A DNA stretch of 64,000 nt, taken from Paucidesulfovibrio longus DSM 6739 (GTDB taxonomy: Bacteria; Desulfobacterota; Desulfovibrionia; Desulfovibrionales; Desulfovibrionaceae). Position numbers and translations under genes: made by a program. The notes below the pieces were generated by a model. The model saw only the letters and a list, made by a program, of their open reading frames with translations, was not told where the DNA came from and made no database searches. This document shows, one piece after another, positions 41,272-50,215 of the stretch (position 1 is its first letter; every line of letters starts with the position of its first letter). The stretch lies in the NCBI RefSeq assembly GCF_000420485.1, contig NZ_ATVA01000011.1:186001-250000 (forward strand), given 5' to 3'.

Positions 41272-41901
41272 ATGGAGGCGACGGTTCCCCTTGTGGCGGT
41301 GGCGGGCATTCATCTGGTATCCTGCATGAGTCCCGGCCCCAATTTCCTGATCAGCGTGCGGCGGGGCCTGCGGCATTCCCCGCGCATCCTGCTGCTGACC
41401 ACCCTGGGCGTGGCCACGGGAACCACGACCTGGACGCTGCTCGGCGTGCTCGGCTTTACCGCCGTGATTCTGGGTTCCCCAGGACTTTTCCTCGCGCTCA
41501 AATTCGTCGGCGGGGTCTATCTTGCCCGGCTGGGGCTGCTCGCCCTGCGCTCGGCCTGGCTGGGAAGCGCAGGCATCCGACTCGCCGCAGAGGCTCCGGC
41601 GCAGCCCATCAGCGGTTGGCGGGCCTACCGCAGCGGACTGCTGACCTGCCTTTCCAATCCCAAGGCCGCCGCCTACTATCTTGCGCTCTTCACCACGGTG
41701 CTCGGCCCGCAGACCCCGTCCCAGGTCAAGTGGCTGCTCGTGCCGCTGCTGCCGCTGATCTCGTTCACCTTCTACACGCTGTCCGCCCTTGCGCTTTCGC
41801 GTTTCAGGGGCGTCTACGCCCGCATGGTTCGGGGCGTGGACGCGGTCTTCGGCGTGGTCATGCTCGCTGTGGGCCTGCGCATTTTCTTCGCCGGGAATTG
41901 A
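41272..41901 (+). CDS. LysE/RhtB-family amino-acid exporter
   Basis: 209 residues with six hydrophobic helices. The N-terminal signature is VSCMSPGPNFLISVRRGLRH and the family motif GFTAVILGSPGLFLALKFVGGVYLARLG follows; LTCLSNPKAAAYYLALFTTV is also conserved. It probably exports an amino acid or analogue by proton exchange; the substrate cannot be told. The start ATG at 41272 follows AAGAGGTGAG. No LysG-type regulator adjoins it. Confidence 0.9.
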   Translation: MEATVPLVAVAGIHLVSCMSPGPNFLISVRRGLRHSPRILLLTTLGVATGTTTWTLLGVLGFTAVILGSPGLFLALKFVGGVYLARLGLLALRSAWLGSAGIRLAAEAPAQPISGWRAYRSGLLTCLSNPKAAAYYLALFTTVLGPQTPSQVKWLLVPLLPLISFTFYTLSALALSRFRGVYARMVRGVDAVFGVVMLAVGLRIFFAGN

Positions 41902-41907
41902 ACGCGA

Positions 41908-41938
41908 AAGGGCGCCCCTCGCAGCCGGGGCGCCCTTG
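41908..41938. terminator. Hairpin after the LysE-family gene
   Basis: Inverted repeat AGGGCGCCCC / GGGGCGCCCT with a 9-nt loop; the T-run is short, so termination may be weak. It lies between convergent genes. Confidence 0.6.
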
Positions 41939-41966
41939 TCGTGGGCAGGTTCGCTGCCGGACGCGA

Positions 41967-43751
41967 TCAGGCCGCGTCGCGCCGCGTCTCGGTGCCGGTG
42001 AGGCGGCGGTCCACCTCCTTGACCTTCTTGAGCACGCTGCGGACGATGCGGCGGAATTCGCCCAGATCGCGCGGCTCGTAGCGCGCCTTGGCCTTTGTCA
42101 GGCCCGCGAGGTCCAGGGTTTCGTTGTAAAGGTAGGGCAGGTAGAGCGGATCCTGATGGATGAAGAGCGATACCTGCTCCATGAGTCCGTGGATTTCGTC
42201 CTGGTTCTTGGCCAGCTTGCGGAAGAGCTTTTCCAGCCGCTTTTCCGCGCGGTGCAGGCTGGAGGTCCAGGAGTTGCTCTGGGGCTCGAACTGGAAATCG
42301 CGATGGCAGGCCGAGCAGAGCGTGAGCCGTTCCAGAAAGTGCTTCAGGCTGCCAGGAGCCGAGGCCAGGGCTCCGGCCATGCGGGCCTCCTCCAGCGACA
42401 CGGCGCGCGCGCCCTGGATGGGGGCGTAGCCGCCGTAGAGATAGGCGATGGGGAAGGGCGTCTGGCGGATGTCGTCCTCCAGGTCGCGCTTGGCCGCGAG
42501 GTACTGCCGCGAGGTGACGATGCTCTCGCCTTCCAGGTTCTGGATTCTGCGGTGGACGCGCTCGTTGAAGACCTTGTTCGTGCCGTGGGCGTGGTGGCCT
42601 TCCACGTGGGAGCCTTCCTCCTTCCAGGCGAAGTCCTGGCCCACGAGGGTGATTCCGGCCACGCCGCACCAGCGCAGCAGCCGGATCAGGGTCAGGCTGA
42701 CGTTGCCGCCCGCGTCCAGGACCAGCTCGTTGTCCTTGAGCACGAAGGTGGCCATGCCGCCCATGGTCCAGAGCGGAATGGTCGGGCCGGGATACGTCTC
42801 CACGACGCGCGGGTCCACCTTGGTGGAATAGATCAGGGGCACGTCGCGGGCGGCCTGCATGTCCAGGCGCTTGTAGATGTCGAGCATCTGCGCGTTGAAG
42901 TCCAGGGCCAGGCAGAAATGGGGCGTCAGGCCCAGGCGCTGGAGCGCGGGCATGGTCTGGAGCGATGTGGCGTAGAGGGCGTTGCCGGGCTGCTCCGCCA
43001 GCTTCGGGGCGAATTCTTCCAGCGAGGGGCCGGCGCCGAGAATCACGGCGGAAAGGCCCTTGGCCGCGCCGCGAAGCGGGGTCACGCTGCCTTCCTCCAT
43101 GGCCCTGCGGAAGTTCTTCAGCTCGTTGCCGACCATGAGATCCTGGCGGAACTTGAGCGTGTTCAGCTCCACGGAGAAGTTTTCCAGCCGGGCCTGGGCC
43201 TTCTTGCTCCAGACCGAATACAGCGGGGAAAGCTGGCTGGAGGGCAGATCCTGGCGCAGGTGGATGCGTCCGTAGATGAACTGGAGTTCCAGGTTCTGGA
43301 CCACGGCGGCGAGATGGTCCTCGCTGGGCGGCAGAAAGTGGAGCTTCTTGGTTGCGAAGGCCGGGCGGTAGTCCGTCTGCCCCAGGCAGCAGTAGAGCTG
43401 CACGGGGTCCGGCTCCAGGACGAGAATCTTATGGGAAATAGGCGTATTGGTGCAGAGGTGGTTGATTCCGTAGCCCAGGTTGCAGCCCACGACGAGGCTC
43501 GCGCCCGTGGCGGCCTTGTCCTGCGGAATCCAGTCGCGGTAGAGTGCCACGGGGGGCATGGACTCGAACATGCCTTTGCCGCTGGGCAGCTTGAGGTCCA
43601 GGAGTCCCCAGCGGTTGTTGAAAACGCGGGCCTCAGCGGCTTCGCGCAACTCCTTGTCGTCGAGCGGCTGCGCGCGCAGCCAGTTGACGAGTTCGGGAGC
43701 GTAGTTATTCAGTGTGTCGAGGTTTCCGTCCAAATGAGGAAGCAGCGTCAT
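41967..43751 (-). CDS. DUF115/MAF family protein (MptE-like fold)
   Basis: 594 residues. Conserved DUF115 core: LSAVILGAGPSLEEFAPKLAEQ, FCLALDFNAQMLDIYKRL, VLDAGGNVSLTLIRLLRWCGV and ITLVGQDFAWKEEGSHVEGHH. An N-terminal MAF-type domain with LVVGCNLGYGINHL and ILVLEPDPVQLY precedes it. In Campylobacter and relatives such motility-accessory-factor proteins transfer nonulosonic acids to flagellin; a flagellin- or polysaccharide-glycosylation role is likely here, though no flagellar gene is nearby. The start at 43751 (AAGGA upstream) is preferred to a TTG six codons earlier. Confidence 0.85.
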   Translation of the reverse strand: MTLLPHLDGNLDTLNNYAPELVNWLRAQPLDDKELREAAEARVFNNRWGLLDLKLPSGKGMFESMPPVALYRDWIPQDKAATGASLVVGCNLGYGINHLCTNTPISHKILVLEPDPVQLYCCLGQTDYRPAFATKKLHFLPPSEDHLAAVVQNLELQFIYGRIHLRQDLPSSQLSPLYSVWSKKAQARLENFSVELNTLKFRQDLMVGNELKNFRRAMEEGSVTPLRGAAKGLSAVILGAGPSLEEFAPKLAEQPGNALYATSLQTMPALQRLGLTPHFCLALDFNAQMLDIYKRLDMQAARDVPLIYSTKVDPRVVETYPGPTIPLWTMGGMATFVLKDNELVLDAGGNVSLTLIRLLRWCGVAGITLVGQDFAWKEEGSHVEGHHAHGTNKVFNERVHRRIQNLEGESIVTSRQYLAAKRDLEDDIRQTPFPIAYLYGGYAPIQGARAVSLEEARMAGALASAPGSLKHFLERLTLCSACHRDFQFEPQSNSWTSSLHRAEKRLEKLFRKLAKNQDEIHGLMEQVSLFIHQDPLYLPYLYNETLDLAGLTKAKARYEPRDLGEFRRIVRSVLKKVKEVDRRLTGTETRRDAA

Positions 43752-43880
43752 GGTTCCGTCCTTGTTCAAGGTTGACGCTCCTGGTCTGCAAGGATCGTGC
43801 TATCGCCTTGCGGGCCGGTCGGATTTGCCGTACACCTCACCCATCATAAACGCTTCAAGCCTTGGAAAACGAGTTTGAAA

Positions 43881-46181
43881 ATGATCTACAAGGACGTTCT
43901 TTCCCGCATCGGCAACACCCCGCTCGTGGAAATCAACAGGCTCAACCCGTTCGCACCGGGCGTCAGCATTCTGGCGAAAATCGAGTGCGTGAATCCGGGC
44001 GGCTCCATCAAGGACCGGGTGGCGTTGTGTATGATCGAGGCGGCGGAGCGCTCCGGCGAGCTGACCCCGGACAAGACCATCATCGAGGCCACCAGCGGCA
44101 ATACCGGCATCGGCCTGGCCATGGTCGCGGCGGTCAAGGGCTACAAGATCACGCTGCTCATGAGCGAGCGCGCCTCGGAAGAGCGCAAGATGATCGTCCA
44201 GGCCTTCGGCGCGGACATCCTGCTCACCCCCGGCCACCTTTCCACGGACGGGGCCATCGAGAAGGCCTACCGCATGGCCCGGGAGGAGCCGGACAAATAC
44301 GTGCTCATGGACCAGTTCAACAACACGTCCTCCATCGAGGCCCACTACAAGGGCACGGGCCTGGAGATCTGGGAGCAGACCGGAGGCGCGGTCACGCATG
44401 TGGTCGTGACCCTCGGCACCACCGGAACCTGCATGGGCATCACCAAGCGCATGCGGGAAATGAACCCCGACGTGCAGGTGGTGGCCGTGGAACCCCATGC
44501 CGGGCACAAGCTCCAGGGCCTGAAGAACATGCACGAATCCTACCCGCCGGGAATCTGGGACAAGAAGGCTCCGGACCGGGTCATGCGCATCGAGGACGAC
44601 ATCGCCTTCGAGTATTGCCGCAGGCTCGCGCGGGAGGAGGGCATCTTCGCGGGCATGAGTTCCGGCGCGGCCCTGGCCGCCAGCGTACGCTTGGCCGAAG
44701 AGCTGGCCGCGCAGGGGCGCGGGGCCAAGATCGTGACCATCTTCCCGGACTCCGGGGAACGCTATCTCTCCACCCCGCTCTTTTCCCTGGCGGCGGCCAA
44801 GGGCCTCAAGCTGCGCAACGCGGCCACGGGAACCGGCGTGACCATCGGCACCAGCGGGACTCGCGGGCTCTACGCCGTGGGGCCGAGCATGGACCGTCCC
44901 GACGACGCCGGAGCCTGGCGGCGGGCCGTGCTGCTCGACGTGCTGGCCCGCGCCCTTGAGGAACGCGGCGCAGCCGTGAGCGCGGCCATCGGCCTGACGG
45001 ACATGGACGACCGCACCCTGGAAGCGGCGCGTGCTTCGGGCGGGAGCCGTGCCAAGTACGCCGAGGCTGTGCGCGCCCGGATCAAGGAGCGCGCCCGGAT
45101 GCTCGGCATGCGCGAAGGCACGGCCTTTCCCCTGGCTTCCGGCTCCGCGGCCAAGTGCGTGGAGCTGACCCGCAAGCTGACGGAAAAGGGGCTGGCCTAC
45201 GAGAAACTGCGTAGCGTCTACTTCGACGTGCTGCGGGACGAACGCTACGGAGCCATGGCCCTTCAGGATCCGGACAAGATTTCCGCGGGCAAGACCGTGG
45301 ACCTGGACGACTACGTCAAGTCCAACCCCCTGGATTTCACATTGCTCAAGCGCGCCAGCCTCCAGGATCTCAAGGAAGGCGAAGTCTTTGAGACGGCCTG
45401 GGGCAACGTGCGGCCCACGTGGTTCCTTCAGGTGGCCGCTGCCGGGCTCGACGCGCTGCCTTCGGTGGACGTCTTTCTCGCCGACGAATCCCAGAGCTTT
45501 CCGCATCTGGAGAATCTGCGCGCGCTCTGGTCCGCCGCGGGCCGGGAGGTCCAGGCCTGGATCCTGGGCCAGCAGGCCGTGGCCGAGGACGGGCTGGAGT
45601 TCGGCGACTTGCTGGCCGAGGCCGAGCATCCGTTGGCCCTGCGCATGTGGCTGCTTTCGGGTTCCTATCACAAGACCCTGACCGCCACCCGGCAGGCCGT
45701 GGAAATGTGGTCCAGGAACTGGCGGCGCGTGCAGGACGCGGCCGCGACCCTGGCCCTGGCCCAGTCCGCGCCGGGAGACGACGTGCCCCAGCCCGCGGAG
45801 CAGGCCGTGTTCGATCTCAAGAGAGGGCTGGCCGAAGCGTTGGACAACGATTTCGGGCTGCACCGCTTCTGGACGGCGCTGTTCAAGTTCGTCAAGGACG
45901 TGCACCAGCTCGAATCCGCCGGACGGCTCACGGGCGCCGCGGCCAAGGCCTGCCTTCGCCAGCTTCGCGCCGTGGACCGGGTGCTCGGCATTCTCGACGA
46001 AAACACGCTGCCGCTGCTGCTCGCGGATTTGCCCGAAGAGGTCCGCGCCCTGGTGGGCAAGCGGCAGGCGGCGCGGGAAGCCAAGGATTTCGCCGCCTCG
46101 GACGCCCTGCGCGACGAGCTGGCGGCCAAGGGCTACCGGGTCGAGGACTCGGCCAAGGGACCGCGCATCTTCCGCGCCTAG
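43881..46181 (+). CDS. Cysteine synthase fused to a degenerate cysteinyl-tRNA-synthetase-like domain
   Basis: 766 residues. Residues 1 to about 310 are a complete O-acetylserine sulfhydrylase: PLP lysine K44 in GSIKDRV, TSGNTGIG, and GTTGTCMGI for the PLP phosphate. From about 325 to the end the chain follows CysRS: YAVGPSMD, LTDMDDRTLEAA, VYFDVLRDERYG, NPLDFTLLKRA, FPHLEN, and the end EAKDFAASDALRDELAAKGY. The HIGH site reads DDAGAW, KMSKS is deleted, and zinc ligands Cys28 and Cys209 (E. coli numbering) are Val; one His/Glu pair remains. It therefore cannot charge tRNA by the known mechanism. The ATG at 43881 has a poor SD. It is monocistronic, with a terminator at its end. Confidence 0.92.
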   Translation: MIYKDVLSRIGNTPLVEINRLNPFAPGVSILAKIECVNPGGSIKDRVALCMIEAAERSGELTPDKTIIEATSGNTGIGLAMVAAVKGYKITLLMSERASEERKMIVQAFGADILLTPGHLSTDGAIEKAYRMAREEPDKYVLMDQFNNTSSIEAHYKGTGLEIWEQTGGAVTHVVVTLGTTGTCMGITKRMREMNPDVQVVAVEPHAGHKLQGLKNMHESYPPGIWDKKAPDRVMRIEDDIAFEYCRRLAREEGIFAGMSSGAALAASVRLAEELAAQGRGAKIVTIFPDSGERYLSTPLFSLAAAKGLKLRNAATGTGVTIGTSGTRGLYAVGPSMDRPDDAGAWRRAVLLDVLARALEERGAAVSAAIGLTDMDDRTLEAARASGGSRAKYAEAVRARIKERARMLGMREGTAFPLASGSAAKCVELTRKLTEKGLAYEKLRSVYFDVLRDERYGAMALQDPDKISAGKTVDLDDYVKSNPLDFTLLKRASLQDLKEGEVFETAWGNVRPTWFLQVAAAGLDALPSVDVFLADESQSFPHLENLRALWSAAGREVQAWILGQQAVAEDGLEFGDLLAEAEHPLALRMWLLSGSYHKTLTATRQAVEMWSRNWRRVQDAAATLALAQSAPGDDVPQPAEQAVFDLKRGLAEALDNDFGLHRFWTALFKFVKDVHQLESAGRLTGAAAKACLRQLRAVDRVLGILDENTLPLLLADLPEEVRALVGKRQAAREAKDFAASDALRDELAAKGYRVEDSAKGPRIFRA

Positions 46182-46223
46182 GCTCGACCGGGGCGGAGGC
46201 GCAAGCCTCCATCGACAGTACGC

Positions 46224-46256
46224 AAAAGGGCGGAACCGCGCGGTTCCGCCCTTTTT
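46224..46256. terminator. Bidirectional intrinsic terminator
   Basis: Perfect inverted repeat AAAAGGGCGGAACCGC / GCGGTTCCGCCCTTTTT between the cysteine synthase fusion gene and the convergent uraA. Confidence 0.92.
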
Positions 46257-46285
46257 AATGGTTGAAGCGGGGTGGGTGTCCCGTT

Positions 46286-47695
46286 CTATTCGTTGCAGTC
46301 CTTGCAGGGCAGAACCAGGTTCAGCAGCACGCCCACGATGCCCGCGAGGCCGATGCCGCCCATCTGGAGCTGGCCGATGCTGATGTCCGCGCCGAAGATG
46401 TCGGCGATGGCGTTGATCGGGCCGCTCAGGGGCACGGTCAGCCCGCCGATGCCGACCACGAGGATGATGCCCACGATGGCCATGTTGCGCGGCAGCATGA
46501 GGTCGTGTCCGGCCCGGACCAGGGTGTTGATGCCGATGGTGGTGATGGCGCCGAAGAGCAGGACCATGATGCCGCCCATGACCGGGGTGGGCACGGTCTG
46601 GAGCAGGCCGCCGAGCTTGCCCACGAAGGCCAGGAGCACGGCGGAGATGGCGGCCCAGGTCATGATCGCGGGGTTGAACGCGCGGGTCAGGGCCACGGCG
46701 CCGGAAACCTCGGAGTAGGTGGTGTTCGGAGGACCGCCGAGCAGGGCCGCCAGAGAGGTGGCCAGGCCGTCGCCGAGCAGGGTGTTCTTGATGCCGGGAT
46801 CCTTGACGTAGTCCTTGCCCGTGATGCCGCTGATGGCCAGCACGTCGCCGAAGTGCTCGATGGACGGGGCGATGGCCACGGGCACGATGTAGAGCACGGC
46901 GGCCCAGTTCCAGTTGCTCCAGCTGGGGAAGGAGAAGTTCGGAACGGCGAACCAGGGGGCGTCCTTGAGGGAGCTGAGGTTCACGAGATGGTCGCCGGCC
47001 ACGCTGAAGAGCAGGGTGGCTCCGGCGGCCTCCTTGGCCGCGCGCTCGGCGGTGAACTGGGCCAGGGCCGAAGCGGTGAAGCCCGTGGCGTCCAGAAGCA
47101 CGGCCGTGCCGTAGCCCGCGAGGATGCCGCAGAGGATGGGCACGAGCTTGAACCAGCCCTTGCCCAGCAGGGAGACGAGGATGGTGGTCAGCAGGGCGAC
47201 CACGGCGCAGATGGCCGCGGCCTTGGGCACGGCCAGCACGATGCTGGCGTCGCCGCCCAGGCCCATGGACATGTTCACGGCCACCGGGGCCAGGAACAGG
47301 CCGATGACCATGATCACCGGGCCGGTGACCACCGGGGGCAGGATGCGGGCCAGGGCCGCGTTGCCGCGCCAGCGGATGATCAGGCTCAGGATAACGTAGA
47401 GCAGGCCTGCGGCGAAGAGGCCGCAGAGCGTGCCCTCGATGCCCCATTCCTTCACGCCGTAGCCGATGGGCGCGATGAAGGCGAAGGACGAGGCCAGGAA
47501 CACGGGCACCTTGCCCTTGGTGACGACCTGGAACAGCAGCGTGCCTGCTCCGGCGGTGAACAGGGCCACGTTCGGGTCCATGCCCACCAGCAGGGGCACG
47601 AGAACCAGCGCGCCGAAAGCCACAAACAGCATCTGCGCGCCGAGAATCCCGTCTTTCAATCGGAAATTGTACTCAGTCGAATGAACGTTGCTCAT
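46286..47695 (-). CDS. uraA: Uracil permease (NCS2 family)
   Basis: 469 residues, 14-helix NCS2 transporter. Diagnostic segments are SIEHFGDVLAISGITGKDYV (Glu of the uracil site), GDGLATSLAALLGGPPNTTYSE and TPVMGGIMVLLFGAI. It imports uracil with protons. The gene lies 57 nt downstream of upp on the same strand, but a hairpin-T structure sits between them. SD AGGAGGAG is strong. The end carries CKDCNE, an unusual Cys pair. Confidence 0.95.
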   Translation of the reverse strand: MSNVHSTEYNFRLKDGILGAQMLFVAFGALVLVPLLVGMDPNVALFTAGAGTLLFQVVTKGKVPVFLASSFAFIAPIGYGVKEWGIEGTLCGLFAAGLLYVILSLIIRWRGNAALARILPPVVTGPVIMVIGLFLAPVAVNMSMGLGGDASIVLAVPKAAAICAVVALLTTILVSLLGKGWFKLVPILCGILAGYGTAVLLDATGFTASALAQFTAERAAKEAAGATLLFSVAGDHLVNLSSLKDAPWFAVPNFSFPSWSNWNWAAVLYIVPVAIAPSIEHFGDVLAISGITGKDYVKDPGIKNTLLGDGLATSLAALLGGPPNTTYSEVSGAVALTRAFNPAIMTWAAISAVLLAFVGKLGGLLQTVPTPVMGGIMVLLFGAITTIGINTLVRAGHDLMLPRNMAIVGIILVVGIGGLTVPLSGPINAIADIFGADISIGQLQMGGIGLAGIVGVLLNLVLPCKDCNE

Positions 47696-47724
47696 TAACT
47701 CCTCCTCTCTGGGTGCGAACGGAC

Positions 47725-47747
47725 AAAAAAAACGGGCCGGAGCCCGT
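47725..47747 (-). terminator. Terminator/attenuator between upp and uraA
   Basis: Minus-strand hairpin ACGGGC-tccg-GCCCGT followed by eight T. It lies after the upp stop (47753) and before the uraA start (47695), so it should lower uraA transcription relative to upp. Confidence 0.7.
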
Positions 47748-47752
47748 GGTTG

Positions 47753-48379
47753 CTATTTGGTGCCGAAGATTTTGTCCCCGGCGTCGCCGAGGCCCGGAAG
47801 AATGTACCCGACGTCGTTCAGCTTTTCGTCGATGGCCGCCACGTAGATGTCCACGTCCGGGTGCTCGCGTTCCAGACGGGCGATGCCTTCGGGCGCGGCC
47901 ACGAGGAACAGGCCCCGGATGCTGGGGCAGCCCGCTTCCTTGAGCAGCTTGATGGTGGCCATGAGCGTGCCGCCGGTGGCCAGCATGGGGTCGAGAATGA
48001 AGGCCAGGCGCTGGTCGATGTTCTTGGCCAGCTTGACGTAGTACTGCACGGGCTCCAGGGTTTCCTCGTTGCGGTAAAAGCCCACGACGCTGACCTTGGC
48101 GCCGGGAACCATGTCGATCACGCCGTCCATCATGCCCAGACCGGCCCGCAGAATGGGCACGACGGTGATCATCTTGCCGGAAATGGTTTCGACCTCGATT
48201 TCACCGGCCCAGCTCATGATCTTGGTGGACTCGGTCTGCAAGTCCTTGGTGGCCTCGTAGGTCAGCAGACGAGTGATTTCGATGGCGAGCGCCCGGAATT
48301 TGCTGGTGCTGATGTCGGACGTGCGCAGGAGCCCCAGCTTGTGCCGGATCAGCGGATGATCCACGACGGTTACAGACAC
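47753..48379 (-). CDS. upp: Uracil phosphoribosyltransferase
   Basis: 208 residues, normal size. PRPP-binding loop [22 protein letters not shown], the [13 protein letters not shown] loop and the C-terminal uracil site [17 protein letters not shown] are intact. It makes UMP from uracil and PRPP, feeding on uracil brought in by uraA. The start is a GTG at 48379 with GGAGG upstream. The divergent 158-bp gap to the RluD-CoaE gene is AT-rich and should hold both promoters. Confidence 0.97.
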   Translation of the reverse strand: MSVTVVDHPLIRHKLGLLRTSDISTSKFRALAIEITRLLTYEATKDLQTESTKIMSWAGEIEVETISGKMITVVPILRAGLGMMDGVIDMVPGAKVSVVGFYRNEETLEPVQYYVKLAKNIDQRLAFILDPMLATGGTLMATIKLLKEAGCPSIRGLFLVAAPEGIARLEREHPDVDIYVAAIDEKLNDVGYILPGLGDAGDKIFGTK

Positions 48380-48538
48380 GATAATCCTCCAATTTTCTTG
48401 AGAAAAAATATTCCAGCTCGGACAAACTTTTTATCTTTACTCGGCAAAGGGGGCGGAGGTCAAGCCCCGTGCGCCAGCGGCACTTCAATACCAAAAAGGT
48501 GTTTTGTCATCCGGGCGCGGGGGGTATATCATCCCCAT

Positions 48539-50215
48539 ATGAAAAACAGGAATGACGAAAGCGCCTCGGCGGCGGAGATTTTCGGGGCGGGCTGGCGGCG
48601 AAGGGTCGCGCCGGAAGACGGCGGTCTGCGGCTGGACCGTTACTGGGCCAGGGAGCTGGAAGAGGAGGGGGTTTCGCGCGGCAAGGTCCAGGACTGGATC
48701 AAGCTCGGTCTCGCCCTCGTGGACGGCATGGCCGTGAGCAAGCCCAACCAGACCCTGCTGCCCGGCCAGGAGCTGGAACTGCGGGGCAAGGCTCCCGCCT
48801 GCGGAACCCTTGCCGAGGCAGGCCCCCTGGAGGTGCTCCACGAGGACGCCCAGGTGATCGTCCTGAACAAGCCCGCCGGGCTGACCACGCATCCCGCTCC
48901 GGGCGAGCCGGAGGGCACGCTGGTCAATCGTCTCCTGGCGCGCTGGCCCGACATGGACCCGGCGAAATCCGGCATGGACCCGGTGCGGCCCGGCATCGTG
49001 CATCGGCTGGACAAGGACACCTCCGGCCTGATCATCGCGGTCCGCACCGAGGCGGCCCGGCTTCTGCTCGCAGCGGACTTCGCCGCCCGCAGCGTTGACA
49101 AGCTCTACCTCGCCCTGGTGCACGGCGTCCCCGAACCCCGCAAGGGCGAAATCGACCTGCCCATAGGCCGCGACCCGCGCAACAAGACGAAGATGGCCGT
49201 GGCCGAGAAAGGCGGAAGAGAGGCGCGCAGCAGCTACGAGACGCTCTGGGTCGCTCCGGGCATGAAGGCGTCCCTGGTGGCCGTGCGCATCCACACGGGC
49301 CGCACGCATCAGGTCCGCGTGCACATGGCGGCTATCGGTTGTCCGCTCCTGGGCGACGCCACCTACGGCGCGCGGCAGGCCGCGGAATGGTCGGCGGCGG
49401 GCGAGCCCGAAGCGGCCAGACAGATGCTCCACGCCTACGCCCTGCGCTTCACGCATCCGATCACGGGGAAGCTGCTCTTTTTTCGGCAGGATCCTCCCGA
49501 AGACTTCCAGAACCTGCTCGCGGCCCTGGCCCGGAGCGGGCTGCGCGTCGGACTGGTGGGGCCTCCGGGCTGCGGCAAGTCCACGCTGCTGGGGCTGCTG
49601 GCCGAGGCGGGGCTGCCGACCTTCAGCGCGGACGCGGCCGTGGCCGAGCTTTACGCGCCCGGCGGGGACGGAGCCGACCTCATCGGCAGGCGTTTCGGCA
49701 CGCAGTATCTTCACGCGGCAGGCGGCGTGGACAAGGCCGCGCTTTTCGCGGCCATGCGCGAATCCGGGCAGATCCTGCGCGAGGTCATGGAACTGGTGCA
49801 TCCCCTGGTGCGCCACAGGGCCGAATCGTTCTTTCGCCGCCACGCGGCACAGGTGGCCGTGGCCGAGGTTCCGCTGCTGCTGGAGGGCGGCTGGCACGAG
49901 AGCGGCGTCGTGGACTGCGTGGTCGGCGTGTTCTGCCCGGACGAACGACGCCGGGGCGCTTTCCGCGAGGCGCGCGGGCTCGACCCGGATACGCTGGCCG
50001 TGTTCGATTCCTGGCAGTGGCCCCCGGACCGCAAGCGGGCCTTCTGCGCCCTGTGCGTGGAGAACGACGCCGGGCTGGCAGAGCTGCGCAGCGAGGCGGC
50101 CCGCGTTTCCGCGAGCCTGGAGGAGATGCGTTCGCGGCGCGGGGCCGAGGCCCTGGAACGGGCCGGGCAGGCCATGCTTATCGTGGCCGAAAGGCTGAAA
50201 GAGGCGCCTGAGTGA
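48539..50215 (+). CDS. RluD-family pseudouridine synthase fused to dephospho-CoA kinase (CoaE)
   Basis: 558 residues in two enzymes. The first 320 hold an S4-type domain (GGLRLDRYWARELEEEGVSR) and an RluA/RluD catalytic domain with the active Asp in GIVHRLDKDTSGL and the HTGRTHQVRVHM motif. After a short linker the CoaE kinase starts: VGLVGPPGCGKSTLLGLLAE (P-loop), FSADAAVAELY (Asp of the catalytic site) and VAEVPLLLEGGWHE. The kinase carries out the last step of CoA synthesis; the synthase modifies rRNA. Both halves look active. Start ATG at 48539; the only SD-like G-run is distant. The stop overlaps the rhomboid start. Confidence 0.9.
   Translation: MKNRNDESASAAEIFGAGWRRRVAPEDGGLRLDRYWARELEEEGVSRGKVQDWIKLGLALVDGMAVSKPNQTLLPGQELELRGKAPACGTLAEAGPLEVLHEDAQVIVLNKPAGLTTHPAPGEPEGTLVNRLLARWPDMDPAKSGMDPVRPGIVHRLDKDTSGLIIAVRTEAARLLLAADFAARSVDKLYLALVHGVPEPRKGEIDLPIGRDPRNKTKMAVAEKGGREARSSYETLWVAPGMKASLVAVRIHTGRTHQVRVHMAAIGCPLLGDATYGARQAAEWSAAGEPEAARQMLHAYALRFTHPITGKLLFFRQDPPEDFQNLLAALARSGLRVGLVGPPGCGKSTLLGLLAEAGLPTFSADAAVAELYAPGGDGADLIGRRFGTQYLHAAGGVDKAALFAAMRESGQILREVMELVHPLVRHRAESFFRRHAAQVAVAEVPLLLEGGWHESGVVDCVVGVFCPDERRRGAFREARGLDPDTLAVFDSWQWPPDRKRAFCALCVENDAGLAELRSEAARVSASLEEMRSRRGAEALERAGQAMLIVAERLKEAPE

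Noticed and set aside
43881-46181. Frameshift or chimera as the cause of the CysK/CysRS fusion
   Set aside because: The reading frame is continuous with even codon use, a smooth junction near residue 310-330 and a terminator only at the very end, so a true single gene is more likely.
43800-47447. Minus-strand reading frame of about 1215 residues
   Set aside because: Antisense to the cysteine synthase fusion gene and out of frame with uraA. Composition is shadow-like.
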